DNA of 64,000 bases from Clostridia bacterium. GTDB lineage: Bacteria > Bacillota > Clostridia > Monoglobales > Monoglobaceae. This document shows, piece after piece, positions 9,501-18,962 of the stretch. The notes below the pieces were generated by a model. It did not search any database. It was not told where the DNA came from and saw nothing but the letters and a program-made list of their open reading frames with translations. Positions within the stretch are counted from its first letter, which is position 1; each line of letters opens with the position of its first letter. Location of the stretch: positions 62,001 to 126,000 of the forward strand of contig JAFQSM010000038.1 in assembly GCA_017409575.1 (NCBI GenBank). Reading direction: 5' to 3'. The position numbers and the translations under genes were made by a program.

Positions 9501-10412
9501 TTACGCAAATTTTTCATCTATATACTTGCTTGCCGCAAGTGCCGCAACACTTCCGTCACCTACCGCGGTTGTAAGTTGTCTTACATCCTTGATTCGGCAA
9601 TCTCCTGCTGCAAAAATTCCCTCGACAGATGTCAGGCAATCCTCGCCTGCCACGACATACCCACCGTCGCTTAACGAAACAAGTCCTTTAAAGCCTTCAT
9701 TTTGAGGAACTTTCCCTACTGCCACAAAAGCTCCGTCAAGGTCAATATGGCGGGTTTTTCCGTCCGAAGTCGAAATCAAATCAAGACCCGAAAGTTTTTG
9801 GTCGCCGCAAAATCTTTCAACTGTAGTATTAAGCAAAAATTCTACATTTTCAAGAGTTTTAAGTTTTCTTACAAGGCGTTCCTCTGCCCTGAATTCACTG
9901 CGCCGATGGATAAGATAAACCTTTGTCGCTATTTGCGACAGATATTCGGCATCCTGAAGAGCAGTGTTACCACCACCAATCACCGCAACAGTCTTTCCAC
10001 GGTAAAATGATCCGTCACAAACAGCGCAATAAGAAATGCCTCTGCCGATAAGTTTTTCTTCGCCCTCGGCACCAATCAAACGGTTTTTCACCCCTGTTGC
10101 AATGATCACCGATTTTGCAGTGTATTCATTTTTGGGGGTAACAACAATCTTTTCTTTTCCCGGTCTGATTTCGACAACATTCTCGTATTTTATCTCACCA
10201 CCCAAAGACTTAACCTGTCCTGAAAGTGCTTCTGCAAAATCAAATCCGCTTATCTCAGCAATCCCCGGAAAGTTTTCCACACGGTCAGTAAGTGCAATTT
10301 GTCCACCAAGACCCATCTTTTCAAGGACAAGTACCGATTTTTCGGCACGAAGTGCATAAAGAGCCGCAGTAAGTCCTGCAGGTCCTCCACCGATTATGAT
10401 TATATCATACAT
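9501..10412 (-). CDS. trxB: Thioredoxin reductase
   Basis: A 303-residue flavoprotein: FAD-binding GGGPAGLTAALYA at the N-terminus, redox-active CAVCDG at about residue 135, NADPH-binding GGGNTALQDAEYL, and the C-terminal FAD contact region GIFAAGDCR. It reduces thioredoxin with NADPH. ATG 10412 gives the usual MYDIIIIGGG start; an ATG at 10424 overlaps the AAAGGA ribosome site. It stands alone, convergent with clpC. No thioredoxin gene is adjacent. Confidence 0.92.
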   Translation of the reverse strand: MYDIIIIGGGPAGLTAALYALRAEKSVLVLEKMGLGGQIALTDRVENFPGIAEISGFDFAEALSGQVKSLGGEIKYENVVEIRPGKEKIVVTPKNEYTAKSVIIATGVKNRLIGAEGEEKLIGRGISYCAVCDGSFYRGKTVAVIGGGNTALQDAEYLSQIATKVYLIHRRSEFRAEERLVRKLKTLENVEFLLNTTVERFCGDQKLSGLDLISTSDGKTRHIDLDGAFVAVGKVPQNEGFKGLVSLSDGGYVVAGEDCLTSVEGIFAAGDCRIKDVRQLTTAVGDGSVAALAASKYIDEKFA

Positions 10413-10495
10413 CTTTTGTTTCATCCTTTCTGGCTGTAAAAAACGCCGGTCCTCTCTTTAGTATTATATCGCAACAACTTGCTATTCATTACAAA

Positions 10496-10521
10496 AAACG
10501 GTCACCAAATGGTGACCGTTT
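10496..10521 (-). terminator. Terminator after rplL
   Basis: An 11-bp perfect stem AAACGGTCACC/GGTGACCGTTT with a 4-base loop; on the minus strand TTTTT follows. It closes the rplJ-rplL transcript. Confidence 0.88.
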
Positions 10522-10542
10522 AAAGTGCAATGAAAACTTAAA

Positions 10543-10917
10543 TTACTTAAGTTCAACAGTTGCGCCAACTTCTTCGAGCTGAGCCTTGAACTTTTCAGCG
10601 TCTTCCTTAGAAACAGCTTCCTTAAGAGTTGTGGGAGCACCATCAACAGCAGCCTTTGCTTCAGCAAGACCAAGCCCTGTGATTTCACGAACAGCCTTGA
10701 TTACCTTAATCTTTTCTGCACCTGCAGCAGCAAGAACTACATCAAATTCTGATTTTTCTGCACCGCCTGCAGCTGCACCGTCAGCACCACCAGCAGCAAC
10801 CATAACAGGAGCAGCAGCGCTTACGCCAAATTCCTCTTCAAGAGCCTTTACGAGATCGTTAACTTCAACGAGTGTAAGTGTTTTGATTTCTTCAATCATC
10901 TTTGCTATATCAGCCAT
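10543..10917 (-). CDS. rplL: 50S ribosomal protein L7/L12
   Basis: A 124-residue protein with the N-terminal dimerisation region ([20 protein letters not shown]), an Ala/Gly-rich hinge, and the C-terminal factor-binding domain with [20 protein letters not shown]. It forms the ribosome stalk with L10 and recruits translation GTPases. Second gene of the rplJ-rplL unit, followed by a strong terminator. Confidence 0.97.
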   Translation of the reverse strand: MADIAKMIEEIKTLTLVEVNDLVKALEEEFGVSAAAPVMVAAGGADGAAAGGAEKSEFDVVLAAAGAEKIKVIKAVREITGLGLAEAKAAVDGAPTTLKEAVSKEDAEKFKAQLEEVGATVELK

Positions 10918-10989
10918 TTTTATTATCCTCCATGATAAATTATATTTCGGGAATTAAAGCAACCCGATACTTTAAAATTACTAAAACTA

Positions 10990-11493
10990 TTACTCTGCAG
11001 CTTCCATCTGCTTTGCGATGGCATCCAGAGTTCTGACAAGGCTTCCGATAGGAGCCTGAAGGCTTCCCAGCATCTTTGCAATAAGGGTTTCCTTATTGGG
11101 AATGCTTGCGTAGACCTTAACTTCGTTAACATCGATTACCTTTCCGTCAACGAAACCGGCTTTAATTTCGAGCTGTTCGTTGTTCTTTGCAAACTCAACC
11201 AAAACCTTTGCCGGAGCAACTACATCATCTGCACTTGTTGCAAGAGCTGTAGGTCCGTGAAGAACGGGGTCAAGACCCTCAAGACCAACCTCATTTGCAG
11301 CAAAGCGAGTGAGTGTATTTTTAACGATTGTGTATTCAACACCGGCTTCTCTGAGTTTAGCACGAAGCTCGGTATCCTGAGCAACAGTAAGACCACGATA
11401 GTCAGCAATAACACCTGCCTGAGCATTCTTCAGTCTTTCGGTAAGTTCTGCGACAATAGCCTTTTTGTTCTCTAAAACTTTTGCACTTGGCAC
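10990..11493 (-). CDS. rplJ: 50S ribosomal protein L10
   Basis: A 167-residue stalk protein: GVIADYRGLTVAQDTELRAKLREAGVEY-type N-terminal rRNA-binding domain and a C-terminal helix for L7/L12 dimers. The start is GTG, preceded by AAAGGAGG. L10-L7/L12 complex represses its own operon by binding a leader RNA, and such a leader is present upstream (11572-11695). Confidence 0.96.
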   Translation of the reverse strand: MPSAKVLENKKAIVAELTERLKNAQAGVIADYRGLTVAQDTELRAKLREAGVEYTIVKNTLTRFAANEVGLEGLDPVLHGPTALATSADDVVAPAKVLVEFAKNNEQLEIKAGFVDGKVIDVNEVKVYASIPNKETLIAKMLGSLQAPIGSLVRTLDAIAKQMEAAE

Positions 11494-11571
11494 AACTGTT
11501 TCCTCCTTTCAAAATTAAACTGCCTATACAATAAATCCGCACAAAACGAAGATTTGTATTTGAAAACAAAT

Positions 11572-11596
11572 AACCCTCGCAAGACATGCGAGGGTT
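11572..11596 (-). terminator. Attenuator hairpin in the rplJ leader
   Basis: A 9-bp perfect stem AACCCTCGC/GCGAGGGTT with a 7-base loop, followed on the minus strand by ATTTGTTTTC. It lies between the L10 leader aptamer and rplJ, so it probably terminates transcription when the leader is bound by L10(L12)4. Confidence 0.8.
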
Positions 11597-11695
11597 AAAC
11601 CATTAAACAACAAACCTGAATTTGTAATTTATAAGTCTCCTCGGCAGGAATTATGGCCAAAGCCACCTGCTGTCTGCGGAAATTATTCAATTAAC
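11597..11695 (-). ncRNA. Ribosomal protein L10 leader RNA
   Basis: On the minus strand the leader contains the conserved AGACAGCAGGTGGC and ATTCCTGCCGAGGAG segments typical of the Firmicutes L10 leader, which pair and form the kink-turn bound by L10. It starts about 7 bases after a consensus promoter and ends at the attenuator hairpin. Confidence 0.88.
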
Positions 11696-11701
11696 TATGA
11701 C

Positions 11702-11730
11702 ATTATATCACACAATTTGAATTATGTCAA
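11702..11730 (-). promoter_or_regulatory. Strong SigA promoter of rplJ-rplL
   Basis: Minus strand: perfect TTGACA (11725-11730), 17-base spacer, perfect TATAAT (11702-11707), in the gap between rplA and the L10 leader. Confidence 0.92.
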
Positions 11731-11745
11731 CAACAAATTTCAAAA

Positions 11746-12441
11746 TTATGCGTCAATCTTCACAGCATTTATTTTGATGCCGGGGCCCATAGTTGATGCA
11801 ACGGTAACTGACTTAAGGTACTGACCTTTTGCAGCTGCCGGCTTAGCCTTGATAATTGCGCCCATAAGAGCATTGAAGTTTTCAACAAGCTTATCCTTGC
11901 CGAAAGAAGCTTTTCCAAGCGGGCAGTGGATAATGTTTGTCTTGTCAAGTCTGTACTCAATCTTACCTGATTTGATTTCAGCAATTGCACGAGCAACATC
12001 AGGTGTAACAGTACCTGCTTTGGGGCTTGGCATAAGTCCCTTAGGACCAAGAGTTTTACCAATTCTACCAACAAGACCCATCATATCGGGTGTTGCAACT
12101 ACAACGTCAAAATCGAACCAGTTTTCTGACTGAATTTTCTGAACCAGGTCTTCAGCACCAACATAGTCAGCGCCTGCAGCCTTAGCTTCTTCAGCCTTAC
12201 CTTCACGAGCGAAAACAAGAACCTTAATTTCTTTACCTGTACCATTGGGAAGAACTACCGCACCTCTAACCTGCTGGTCAGCGTGTCTTGAGTCAACACC
12301 CAATCTTACATGAATCTCAACAGTTTCATCAAACTTAGCCTTTGCGGTCTGGCAAACCAAATCCAAAGCTTCAGCTGTGTCATAAAGTTTGCTTTTTTCA
12401 ATCAGCTTGACACTGTCTTGATATTTCTTACCTTTCTTCAT
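11746..12441 (-). CDS. rplA: 50S ribosomal protein L1
   Basis: A 231-residue protein: [20 protein letters not shown] start and the L1 signature in the C-terminal half ([21 protein letters not shown] with [10 protein letters not shown]). It binds 23S rRNA at the E site and often its own mRNA. AGGAGG precedes the ATG. It lies 80 bases after rplK and ends just before the rplJ promoter, which splits the cluster into two transcripts. Confidence 0.97.
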   Translation of the reverse strand: MKKGKKYQDSVKLIEKSKLYDTAEALDLVCQTAKAKFDETVEIHVRLGVDSRHADQQVRGAVVLPNGTGKEIKVLVFAREGKAEEAKAAGADYVGAEDLVQKIQSENWFDFDVVVATPDMMGLVGRIGKTLGPKGLMPSPKAGTVTPDVARAIAEIKSGKIEYRLDKTNIIHCPLGKASFGKDKLVENFNALMGAIIKAKPAAAKGQYLKSVTVASTMGPGIKINAVKIDA

Positions 12442-12523
12442 TATTACATTTCCTCCTATCGTGGTTTCGCAGAATGTCTGAAATTACATTCCTCCCACTT
12501 TTTTCAATTGAAGCGTTTTTGGA

Positions 12524-12949
12524 TTATTCTTCCACGGTAACGCCCATAGACCTTGCTGTACCTGCAACCATTGACATAGCTGCTTCGATTGAAGCTGCGT
12601 TGAGGTCAGGCATTTTCTGTTCTGCAATAGCCTTGAGGTCTGCTTTCGAAAGCTGTGCAACCTTGGTCTTGTTAGGAACGCCGCTGCCGCTTTGAATCTT
12701 ACAAGCCTTCTTGATAAGAACAGCTGCCGGCGGAGTCTTGGTGATGAACGAGAATGATCTGTCCTGATAAACAGTGATAACAACCGGGATAACGAGACCG
12801 CTGTCCTTTGCTGTTTTTTCATTAAACTGTTTACAGAAATCCATAATGTTTACACCGTGCTGACCAAGAGCCGGACCTACAGGAGGAGCAGGAGTAGCTT
12901 TGCCTGCTTCAATCTGTAATTTGATGTAACCTGTAATTTTTTGCGCCAT
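12524..12949 (-). CDS. rplK: 50S ribosomal protein L11
   Basis: A 141-residue protein with the expected [24 protein letters not shown]-terminal domain (proline-rich, thiostrepton-site side) and a C-terminal rRNA-binding domain ([30 protein letters not shown]). Full family length. A GGGAGGTG site precedes the start. Cotranscribed with nusG upstream. Confidence 0.97.
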   Translation of the reverse strand: MAQKITGYIKLQIEAGKATPAPPVGPALGQHGVNIMDFCKQFNEKTAKDSGLVIPVVITVYQDRSFSFITKTPPAAVLIKKACKIQSGSGVPNKTKVAQLSKADLKAIAEQKMPDLNAASIEAAMSMVAGTARSMGVTVEE

Positions 12950-13084
12950 TTTAATGACACCTCCCTTTCACAAACGTGGTAATATCGGAAACGGATTCCT
13001 TATTTCCGCCCCTCCCACCTATCCGAAAGAAGTTCCCTCGGATATATAAATACGGCAAAAGCCGTGTGGGTAACTTGATTAAAT

Positions 13085-13606
13085 TTAGCTGAGTGCTTCC
13101 ACCTGGTTGAACTCAAGCTCGACATCTGTATCGCGGCCAAACATAGAGATTTTGGCTTTGATTTTTTGTTTGTCCATAACAATCGCGTCAATAACACCGA
13201 CAAATCCTTCCAAAGGACCGTACTTAACACGGATGTTGTCACCGACATCAAATCCAACTGTGACAGTCTGTTTTTCAAGACCAATAGCTGCAATTTCCTT
13301 TTCGGTAAGCGGAACCGGCTTTGAACCGGGACCAACAAATCCTGTAACGCCGCGGCAGTTTCTTACAACATACCAGCTTTCGTCGGTCATTACCATCTTA
13401 ACAATTACATAACCGGGAAAAACCTTGCGCATAACCGATTTCTTCTGACCGTCTTTGATTTCGACAACCTCTTCCATCGGAACGCTGATTTCCTGTATTA
13501 CGTCCTGCATATTGCGATTTTCGATTGTTTTTTCAATGTCAGCTTTTACTTTGTTCTCGTAGCCTGAGTAGGTGTGAGCAACATACCATTTTGCTTCTTT
13601 AGACAT
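13085..13606 (-). CDS. nusG: Transcription termination/antitermination factor NusG
   Basis: A 173-residue protein: NGN domain (WYVAHTYSGYENKVKADIEK, then FPGYVIVKM and VRNCRGVTGFVG) and a C-terminal KOW domain (GDNIRVKYGPLEGFVGVID). It binds RNA polymerase and modulates pausing and ribosome coupling. It follows secE by about 28 bases. The 135-base gap to rplK holds two small hairpins and no gene. Confidence 0.96.
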   Translation of the reverse strand: MSKEAKWYVAHTYSGYENKVKADIEKTIENRNMQDVIQEISVPMEEVVEIKDGQKKSVMRKVFPGYVIVKMVMTDESWYVVRNCRGVTGFVGPGSKPVPLTEKEIAAIGLEKQTVTVGFDVGDNIRVKYGPLEGFVGVIDAIVMDKQKIKAKISMFGRDTDVELEFNQVEALS

Positions 13607-13634
13607 GATAACGGGACTCGCCCTTCCCTCCTAC

Positions 13635-13829
13635 TTATCTGTTGATTAACAAGGCAATAGCGCCACTGAACAGCCAGTCCAGTATCCAGATAACTGCACC
13701 GACAATCAAAACAAAAATGATAACTATCAAAGTGTTTTGACGAACTTTTGCAAACGAAGGCCATACAACTCTTTTAAGTTCTGCCTTCATATCAACAAAC
13801 CAGTTCTTGATTTTTGAGAATATACTCAT
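13635..13829 (-). CDS. secE: Preprotein translocase subunit SecE
   Basis: A 64-residue protein with a basic amphipathic N-terminal part (KIKNWFVDMKAELKRVVWPSF) and a single C-terminal membrane helix. This is the short Gram-positive form, which clamps SecY in the membrane. Located between rpmG and nusG, its conserved place. Confidence 0.95.
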   Translation of the reverse strand: MSIFSKIKNWFVDMKAELKRVVWPSFAKVRQNTLIVIIFVLIVGAVIWILDWLFSGAIALLINR

Positions 13830-13855
13830 TTGAAACTACCTCTTGCTTTCAAAAA

Positions 13856-14005
13856 TTACTTCGTTTCTTTGTGAAGTGTGTGCTTTTTGCAGAATCTGCA
13901 GTACTTGTTCATTTCAAGTCTGTCGGGACTGTTCTTCTTGTTTTTCATTGTGTCATAGTTTCTCTGCTTACATTCTGTGCAAGCCAAAGTGATTTTAACT
14001 CTCAT
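13856..14005 (-). CDS. rpmG: 50S ribosomal protein L33, zinc-type
   Basis: A 49-residue protein starting [17 protein letters not shown], with two CxxC pairs (CTEC and CRFC), so it is the zinc-binding C+ form. The ATG at 14005 follows an AAAGG site; a longer reading upstream lacks support. First gene of the rpmG-secE-nusG-rplK-rplA transcript. Confidence 0.95.
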   Translation of the reverse strand: MRVKITLACTECKQRNYDTMKNKKNSPDRLEMNKYCRFCKKHTLHKETK

Positions 14006-14129
14006 CCTTTTTTCACCCTTTCGCGTTATACACTCTGCCAAAGCAGGCAGAAAATTTTGCTTAATGTACTCAATTATTTGTGACTTCTTTTAGTCAACAC
14101 AAATAAAGCCCCTTTTCAGAGGTAATGAT

Positions 14130-14158
14130 ATACTATCACATTTTTTTCCTGTTGTCAA
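14130..14158 (-). promoter_or_regulatory. Promoter of the rpmG-secE-nusG-rplKA operon
   Basis: Minus strand: TTGACA (14153-14158), 17-base spacer, TAGTAT (14130-14135). The predicted leader to rpmG is about 118 bases. Confidence 0.75.
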
Positions 14159-14239
14159 TATCTTTTTTAAATTTTTTATCATACCAAAATTTTTGTTTCA
14201 ATATAATATACAGACATTCTTTGAAGGGGGCCTAAGGTT

Positions 14240-15262
14240 TTGAAAAAAGCACTGAACATTTCCTTTGTTTATATAGGTCTGGTCATTGGCGCGGGGTTTG
14301 CCTCGGGCCGCGAAATTTTTGAGTATTTCAACATCCCGTCGCGAACTGATTTTTCGGGGATTATTCTTGCCGCTTTATGCTTTGCACTTCTTTCATATAT
14401 AATAATGTCGCTCGCTAAAAGTTTTGGCACCTTTGAGTTTGATTCTTTTATAAAACATACCGCTCCCGGGCTTGCGCCGATTGTAAAGCTGTTTATGTCG
14501 ACATTTATGTTTTGCGGTTATTTTGTAATGCTTTCGGCAAGCGGAACTTTGTTTGAAGAAACTTTTTCGCTGCCCTTCGGGCTTGGTGTTTTTTTGTTGA
14601 GCGCGCTTTGCTTTTTGGTCTTTGTTTTTGATTTATCGGGTATAGTCACCGTAAACACCATAATGGTACCTGTTATGATTGTGGGTATGTCGTTTCTGTG
14701 TATCATTTCAAGCGTCTGCGGTCTGCCGGCTTTTTCAGCTTTCGAAAAGCTTAAATCCAATCCGCTCATCTCGTCACTTTGCTATGTAAGCTATAACACC
14801 GTAACCGCAGGTGCGGTCCTTGTCCCACTTGCAGGGATTGCATCTTCAAAGCAGCTTAAGCACGCAGCTTTTATAAGCGGCACCATTCTTGGTGTTTTGA
14901 TTTTTGGCGTATGGTTTGCACTCAATCTTTGCTATGACAACTTTTTTTCAGCCGAGATGCCGCTTTTGGATCTTGCCGCGTTTTACGGGCATATTCCCCG
15001 TACCTTATATTCAATTGTTCTTTTTATGGCACTTTGCACCACAGCCATATCACATGGATTTGGAATACTCTCGAAGTTTCATTTTAAAACCAGGGTCGAC
15101 CGCCTTATTACTGCCGCAGTTTTTTGTCTTGCCGCGATGCCTTTTGCCAAATTTGGTTTTTCGGTTCTTGTGTCAAAACTTTATTCCTCTTTTGGCTTTT
15201 TAGGAATGCTGTGGACAGCTATTGTTATTTTCAAATACCTCGTCAAAAGCAAAGAGCTGTGA
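14240..15262 (+). CDS. YkvI family membrane transporter-like protein
   Basis: A 340-residue integral membrane protein with about ten helices, starting with GLVIGAGFASGREIFEYF, the signature of the YkvI family (amino acid-polyamine-organocation superfamily-like). Substrate unknown. The start is TTG, supported by GAAGGGGG upstream. The stop codon lies in a 9-bp palindrome (15254-15275) shared with the end of the convergent prmC gene. Confidence 0.75.
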   Translation: MKKALNISFVYIGLVIGAGFASGREIFEYFNIPSRTDFSGIILAALCFALLSYIIMSLAKSFGTFEFDSFIKHTAPGLAPIVKLFMSTFMFCGYFVMLSASGTLFEETFSLPFGLGVFLLSALCFLVFVFDLSGIVTVNTIMVPVMIVGMSFLCIISSVCGLPAFSAFEKLKSNPLISSLCYVSYNTVTAGAVLVPLAGIASSKQLKHAAFISGTILGVLIFGVWFALNLCYDNFFSAEMPLLDLAAFYGHIPRTLYSIVLFMALCTTAISHGFGILSKFHFKTRVDRLITAAVFCLAAMPFAKFGFSVLVSKLYSSFGFLGMLWTAIVIFKYLVKSKEL

Positions 15263-15266
15263 AAAA

Positions 15267-16103
15267 TCACAGCTCGCCCAAAACAACTCTTTCAATCCCT
15301 GCCAAATCTTTCACAATTTTTATATCCTTAAATCTTTCTGACATAAATTTGCTCACCTGATTTGCCTGGTCTATTCCCACCTCAAAGGCAAGAAGTCCGC
15401 CATTTTGAAGAATCGCATTTTTTGAGATAAAGCGATAAAAATCAAATCCGTCCTCGCCACCGTCAAGAGCAAGGCACGGCTCGAAATCGCGTACCTTTTT
15501 ATCAAGGGTTTTTATATCTTCGCTTTTTATATATGGCGGATTTGAAACCACAACATCAGGAACAAAATTCAAATCAGAAAAGCCTTCCAATATATTATGG
15601 TGTCTGAATTCCACCCTGTCTGAAACCTTGTTTTTCTCGGCATTCTGCTTTGCAACCAAAATCGCATCCTTTGAGATATCAACCGCAAGAATACGGGCGT
15701 CAGGCAAAAAATGTGCAAGGCTTACCGACACACAGCCGCTCCCACAGCCAACCTCAAGAATTTCGGGAGATTCTTTGCCCTTGCAAAAATCAATAACCGC
15801 CTCCACAAGAATTTCGGTGTCGCATCTTGGTATAAGCGTTGCCGGACTGACCGCAAACTCAAGCGACATAAACTCGCATCTGCCGGCAACATACTGGACG
15901 GGCTCGCCTGATTTAAGTCTTTCCATCGCCGCATCAAAAATCTTTAGTTCTTTTGCCGAAATGGTTTTTTCGCCCAGTATAATATCCGTTTTGCTGAACC
16001 CCAGACTTTTGAGTATATAATCCACATCTGCAAGCGGACTGTCATTTAGGCAAAGAGCAAGACTTTCTGCCGCTTTTTTTCTGACCTCTTTTAATTTTAC
16101 CAT
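15267..16103 (-). CDS. prmC: Release factor glutamine methyltransferase PrmC
   Basis: A 278-residue SAM-dependent methyltransferase: N-terminal helical domain (residues 1-80), then EVGCGSGCVSVSLA SAM motif and the catalytic SNPPYIK at about residue 185. It methylates the GGQ glutamine of release factors. It overlaps the DUF1385 gene by 7 bases, so they are coupled. The usual downstream neighbour prfA is not here; a convergent YkvI gene takes its place. Confidence 0.93.
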   Translation of the reverse strand: MVKLKEVRKKAAESLALCLNDSPLADVDYILKSLGFSKTDIILGEKTISAKELKIFDAAMERLKSGEPVQYVAGRCEFMSLEFAVSPATLIPRCDTEILVEAVIDFCKGKESPEILEVGCGSGCVSVSLAHFLPDARILAVDISKDAILVAKQNAEKNKVSDRVEFRHHNILEGFSDLNFVPDVVVSNPPYIKSEDIKTLDKKVRDFEPCLALDGGEDGFDFYRFISKNAILQNGGLLAFEVGIDQANQVSKFMSERFKDIKIVKDLAGIERVVLGEL

Positions 16104-17056
16104 TTGTCCTGTTCCTTGTTTTCGGGGATTACAGCAGTAAGTGCCGTGATTGCAACCTCTATTTGACTATCGTCAGGCTCGTTGGTGGTTATATATTGCA
16201 ACCACTTTCCTGGTGCGCTTATCGCCGCAGTAAGACAGTTGTCGTGTCTGCCGGCAAATTTAATCACTTCATACGAAAGTCCTGCAACAACAGGCAGGAG
16301 CAAAAGCCTTAGTCCAAGTCTTACAAAAGGATTGTTCCACGAAATAAACGAGAATACTATCACACTTACAACCATAACAATAAGCAAAAAGCTTGTCCCG
16401 CAACGCGGATGAAGCCGCGACTGCGCTCTTACATTTTCGATTGTCAGTTCAAGGCCTTTTTCGTAGCAATGTATTGACTTGTGCTCGGCTCCATGATACA
16501 TAAACACCCTTTTTATGTCCTTCATCTGTGCAACAAGCACAAGATATGCAAGGAATATGCAAATCCTGACAATGCCCTCGGCAAGTGTCAAAAGTATATG
16601 ATTGTCAATAAGCCCTTTTAAAAATCCCACCACAACTGTCGGCAGAACAATAAAAAGTCCAACACTCATAAAAAGTGAGAGTACCACCGAAAAATAAATC
16701 ACCGCATTAAGCGCTTTTTCGGACCCAAGCTTTTTTTCAAGCCATTTTTCAAACTTGCCCGGCTCGGCTTTTGGAGCATCTTCTTCCTCGATGTCAAAAA
16801 ACTTTGCCGAATACATAAGCGCCTTGACCCCAAGAATCATAGAATCAAAAAAGTTTATACATCCCCTTATAACCGGAAGCTTTAATATTTTTCTTTTGCG
16901 CGCCTTTCCGCAAAGCTTTTCATCAACAACAATCTCGCCGTCAAGCTTTCGCACTGCTGTTGCGATTTTGTCGGGACCTTTCATCATTACCCCTTCAATA
17001 ACCGCCTGACCGCCAATTGAGGTTTTATGTATGCTGCAATTCTTTTTGTTTCTCAT
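16097..17056 (-). CDS. DUF1385 (YqhQ family) membrane protein
   Basis: A 319-residue protein with the family opening SIGGQAVIEGVMMKGPD, about four to five membrane helices, and conserved YHGAEHKSIHCYEKG and HPRCGTSFLL. Function is not established; in Clostridia it usually sits just upstream of prmC/prfA, as here. ATG 17056 is chosen; a TTG at 17065 lies closer to the AAAGGAG site and is possible. Confidence 0.88.
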   Translation of the reverse strand: MRNKKNCSIHKTSIGGQAVIEGVMMKGPDKIATAVRKLDGEIVVDEKLCGKARKRKILKLPVIRGCINFFDSMILGVKALMYSAKFFDIEEEDAPKAEPGKFEKWLEKKLGSEKALNAVIYFSVVLSLFMSVGLFIVLPTVVVGFLKGLIDNHILLTLAEGIVRICIFLAYLVLVAQMKDIKRVFMYHGAEHKSIHCYEKGLELTIENVRAQSRLHPRCGTSFLLIVMVVSVIVFSFISWNNPFVRLGLRLLLLPVVAGLSYEVIKFAGRHDNCLTAAISAPGKWLQYITTNEPDDSQIEVAITALTAVIPENKEQDKW

Positions 17057-17078
17057 AATTAACAAACCACTCCTTTCG

Positions 17079-17900
17079 TTAATATATCAAAGTCATCAGA
17101 TAAATTAAAAACAAATGCGCCGGATAAAAAATATAGAAAAAATACTTTAAATTCAGGTTCCCGCGCTTTCCGTTATACAAAAGCAGGATAAGTGAAGATA
17201 AAATGATAAAAATTGACGGTATCGTTCTGTATAACAGGGAATAAATCAGGAGGAACAGTATTATCTGAAGAACTCTGTTTTTTCTCATCACATAAAATCC
17301 AACGATAAACAAAATTCCTCTGTATTGATAATCCGCGCAAATATATGCAGACACACCGCACAGCACCAACACGCAAGCCGTTTTCAATAATATTGAAATA
17401 ATTTTGGTGATGTATTTGTCGGATTTGATTTTGACATTGTCAACACACCACAGCGCACAAAGTCCCAAAAACAAAGTAAAATAAACATTCTGATATCCAA
17501 AGTAAAAGGGGAATGTTCCCATTGCCTTTGATATGTTTTGCCAGATTGCAAGGTCAAAAGGGATTTCGGATATCAAGGCAAACGCTGCCATCAACGCAAA
17601 ATAGCGCTTTTTGTTTTTTGTATAATAAAATCCCTCAGCCAACAAAAAGCAAAACAAAGGGAACGCTATTCTTCCGGCTCCTGTAAATAAATAATTTATA
17701 AGTTTTTCCAAAAATCCAATCTGCGATTGACTGAAGGCAGGGGATATAAAGCCGGAAAGCCACCCGTTTGGCATTAACGGAACCAAAATCACTTTGTAGA
17801 AATGGTCAATAAACATCGAGATTGCTGCAATGATTTTTATTGCATTGCCGGTAAGAAACCCATATTTATTCTCTTTTGCAACTTCAACATAACAATTGTT
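17079..17900 (-). CDS. TraX family acetyltransferase-like membrane protein
   Basis: A 273-residue multi-pass membrane protein with the TraX opening NAIKIIAAISMFIDHFYK, then AGRIAFPLFCFLLAEGFYYTKNKKRY and PFDLA. TraX acetylates F-pilin in plasmids, but chromosomal Firmicutes members are not pilin-linked and their substrate is unknown. ATG 17900 follows AGGGG by 8 bases; a GTG at 17960 would add 20 residues and is less likely. About 14 bases from the DUF1385 gene. Confidence 0.8.
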   Translation of the reverse strand, partial: NNCYVEVAKENKYGFLTGNAIKIIAAISMFIDHFYKVILVPLMPNGWLSGFISPAFSQSQIGFLEKLINYLFTGAGRIAFPLFCFLLAEGFYYTKNKKRYFALMAAFALISEIPFDLAIWQNISKAMGTFPFYFGYQNVYFTLFLGLCALWCVDNVKIKSDKYITKIISILLKTACVLVLCGVSAYICADYQYRGILFIVGFYVMRKNRVLQIILFLLIYSLLYRTIPSIFIILSSLILLLYNGKRGNLNLKYFFYIFYPAHLFLIYLMTLIY

Positions 17901-18080
17901 CATTACTTTTACCCCTGAAAATGTAACATCTTTTGTGCTGTCCCCCGTAAGTTCCAACACAAAACAAACGGAGTCTTTTATATCATATCACAGATTTGCC
18001 TTGCCGTCAATTTTAAAGTTGAAAGCCTATAACTTTATTTTCTGTGGAATAATTTTCCCGGTGAGATTTTGCACATAAGA

Positions 18081-18109
18081 AATGGGCAAGGTTTGTACCC
18101 TTGCCCATT
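18081..18109 (-). terminator. Terminator after the lipoprotein gene
   Basis: An 11-bp stem AATGGGCAAGG/CCTTGCCCATT with a 7-base loop, 15 bases after the stop codon; TTTCTTA follows on the minus strand. Confidence 0.8.
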
Positions 18110-18124
18110 GCAAATATTCAATAA

Positions 18125-18766
18125 TTACTTTTTCAATTCTGCTTGTATAAATGACACGATTGCCGCATTATTTCCATTAAACTCAACAAAATTACTCTCT
18201 TCATCTAATCTAATTGAAACAAGAGGCGACCTCAAAAGTGCGTCAATTCTTGTCTGTTCATAACCTTCTGGCAACATACCGAGATAATATCCCTTTTCTT
18301 CTTCTGTCAAAACATCTTCAATGGTATCATTACTAACCCAACCAGCAGGATTAATTGGATTTTCAACTCCATTTTTATCTATATAAGCGTTTTTTCGTTC
18401 TCCATATAATTTTTCTAATTTTGTTAGTAAGGTTTTTTCATATTCTTCTTCAAATTGAACCATTACAGTAACTAATCCAGCAGTATCTCCAACACCATTT
18501 GTATCAAAAACCAATCCAATGTCACCTATTGGTATTCCCAAATATTCTCCATTTTCCAATTTAACTGTTTTTCGGTTTCCGTTTTCTTTAAGAATATCAG
18601 CATTTTGGAATGTATCGCTTTTTTGTACTGTTTCCCAATCAATTCCCCATTCAAGAGAGCAGAACTTAAAATCGCCTTTTTCTGCTTGCTTGTTTTGTTC
18701 GGTAGTGTTGCAACCTACTAATAACAACGCCAATACTACTGAAAATAATACAAAAAACTTTTTCAT
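18125..18766 (-). CDS. Predicted lipoprotein, function unknown
   Basis: A 213-residue protein with a lipoprotein signal peptide and lipobox (LLLVGC, Cys at residue 19). After a short linker it has a mixed alpha/beta body with no motif I recognise. It has its own consensus promoter (TTGACT, 17, TATAAT at 18798-18826) and terminator, so it is a single-gene unit. Anchored to the outer face of the membrane. Confidence 0.75.
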   Translation of the reverse strand: MKKFFVLFSVVLALLLVGCNTTEQNKQAEKGDFKFCSLEWGIDWETVQKSDTFQNADILKENGNRKTVKLENGEYLGIPIGDIGLVFDTNGVGDTAGLVTVMVQFEEEYEKTLLTKLEKLYGERKNAYIDKNGVENPINPAGWVSNDTIEDVLTEEEKGYYLGMLPEGYEQTRIDALLRSPLVSIRLDEESNFVEFNGNNAAIVSFIQAELKK

Positions 18767-18797
18767 ATTAACACCCCTTTTCCTATTTTCTACCTAA

Positions 18798-18826
18798 ATT
18801 ATAGCAAAAACGCACCCTAAAGTCAA
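18798..18826 (-). promoter_or_regulatory. SigA promoter of the lipoprotein gene
   Basis: Minus strand: TTGACT (18821-18826), 17-base spacer, TATAAT (18798-18803), about 32 bases upstream of the start codon. Confidence 0.8.
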
Positions 18827-18912
18827 GGATTTTGGCATTTTCAGCAAGTGCCCTGTTGTGGATATCTCCTTCTGGCGAATATCCCCCGAAAAAGGAGAAA
18901 AACGACACTTAT

Positions 18913-18962
18913 AAAAAGGCTCCCTTGTGTAAAGGGAGCTGTCAACGGAGTTGACTGAGGGA
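18913..18962 (+). repeat. Left inverted repeat flanking the DUF559 gene
   Basis: About 50 bases reading AAAAAGGCTCCCTTGTGTAA then AGGGAGCTG, AGTTGACT and GAGGGATTG. An imperfect inverted copy lies at 19312-19371. The palindrome CTCCCTT..AAGGGAG is inside each arm. It overlaps the 3' end of the DUF559 coding region. Confidence 0.7.
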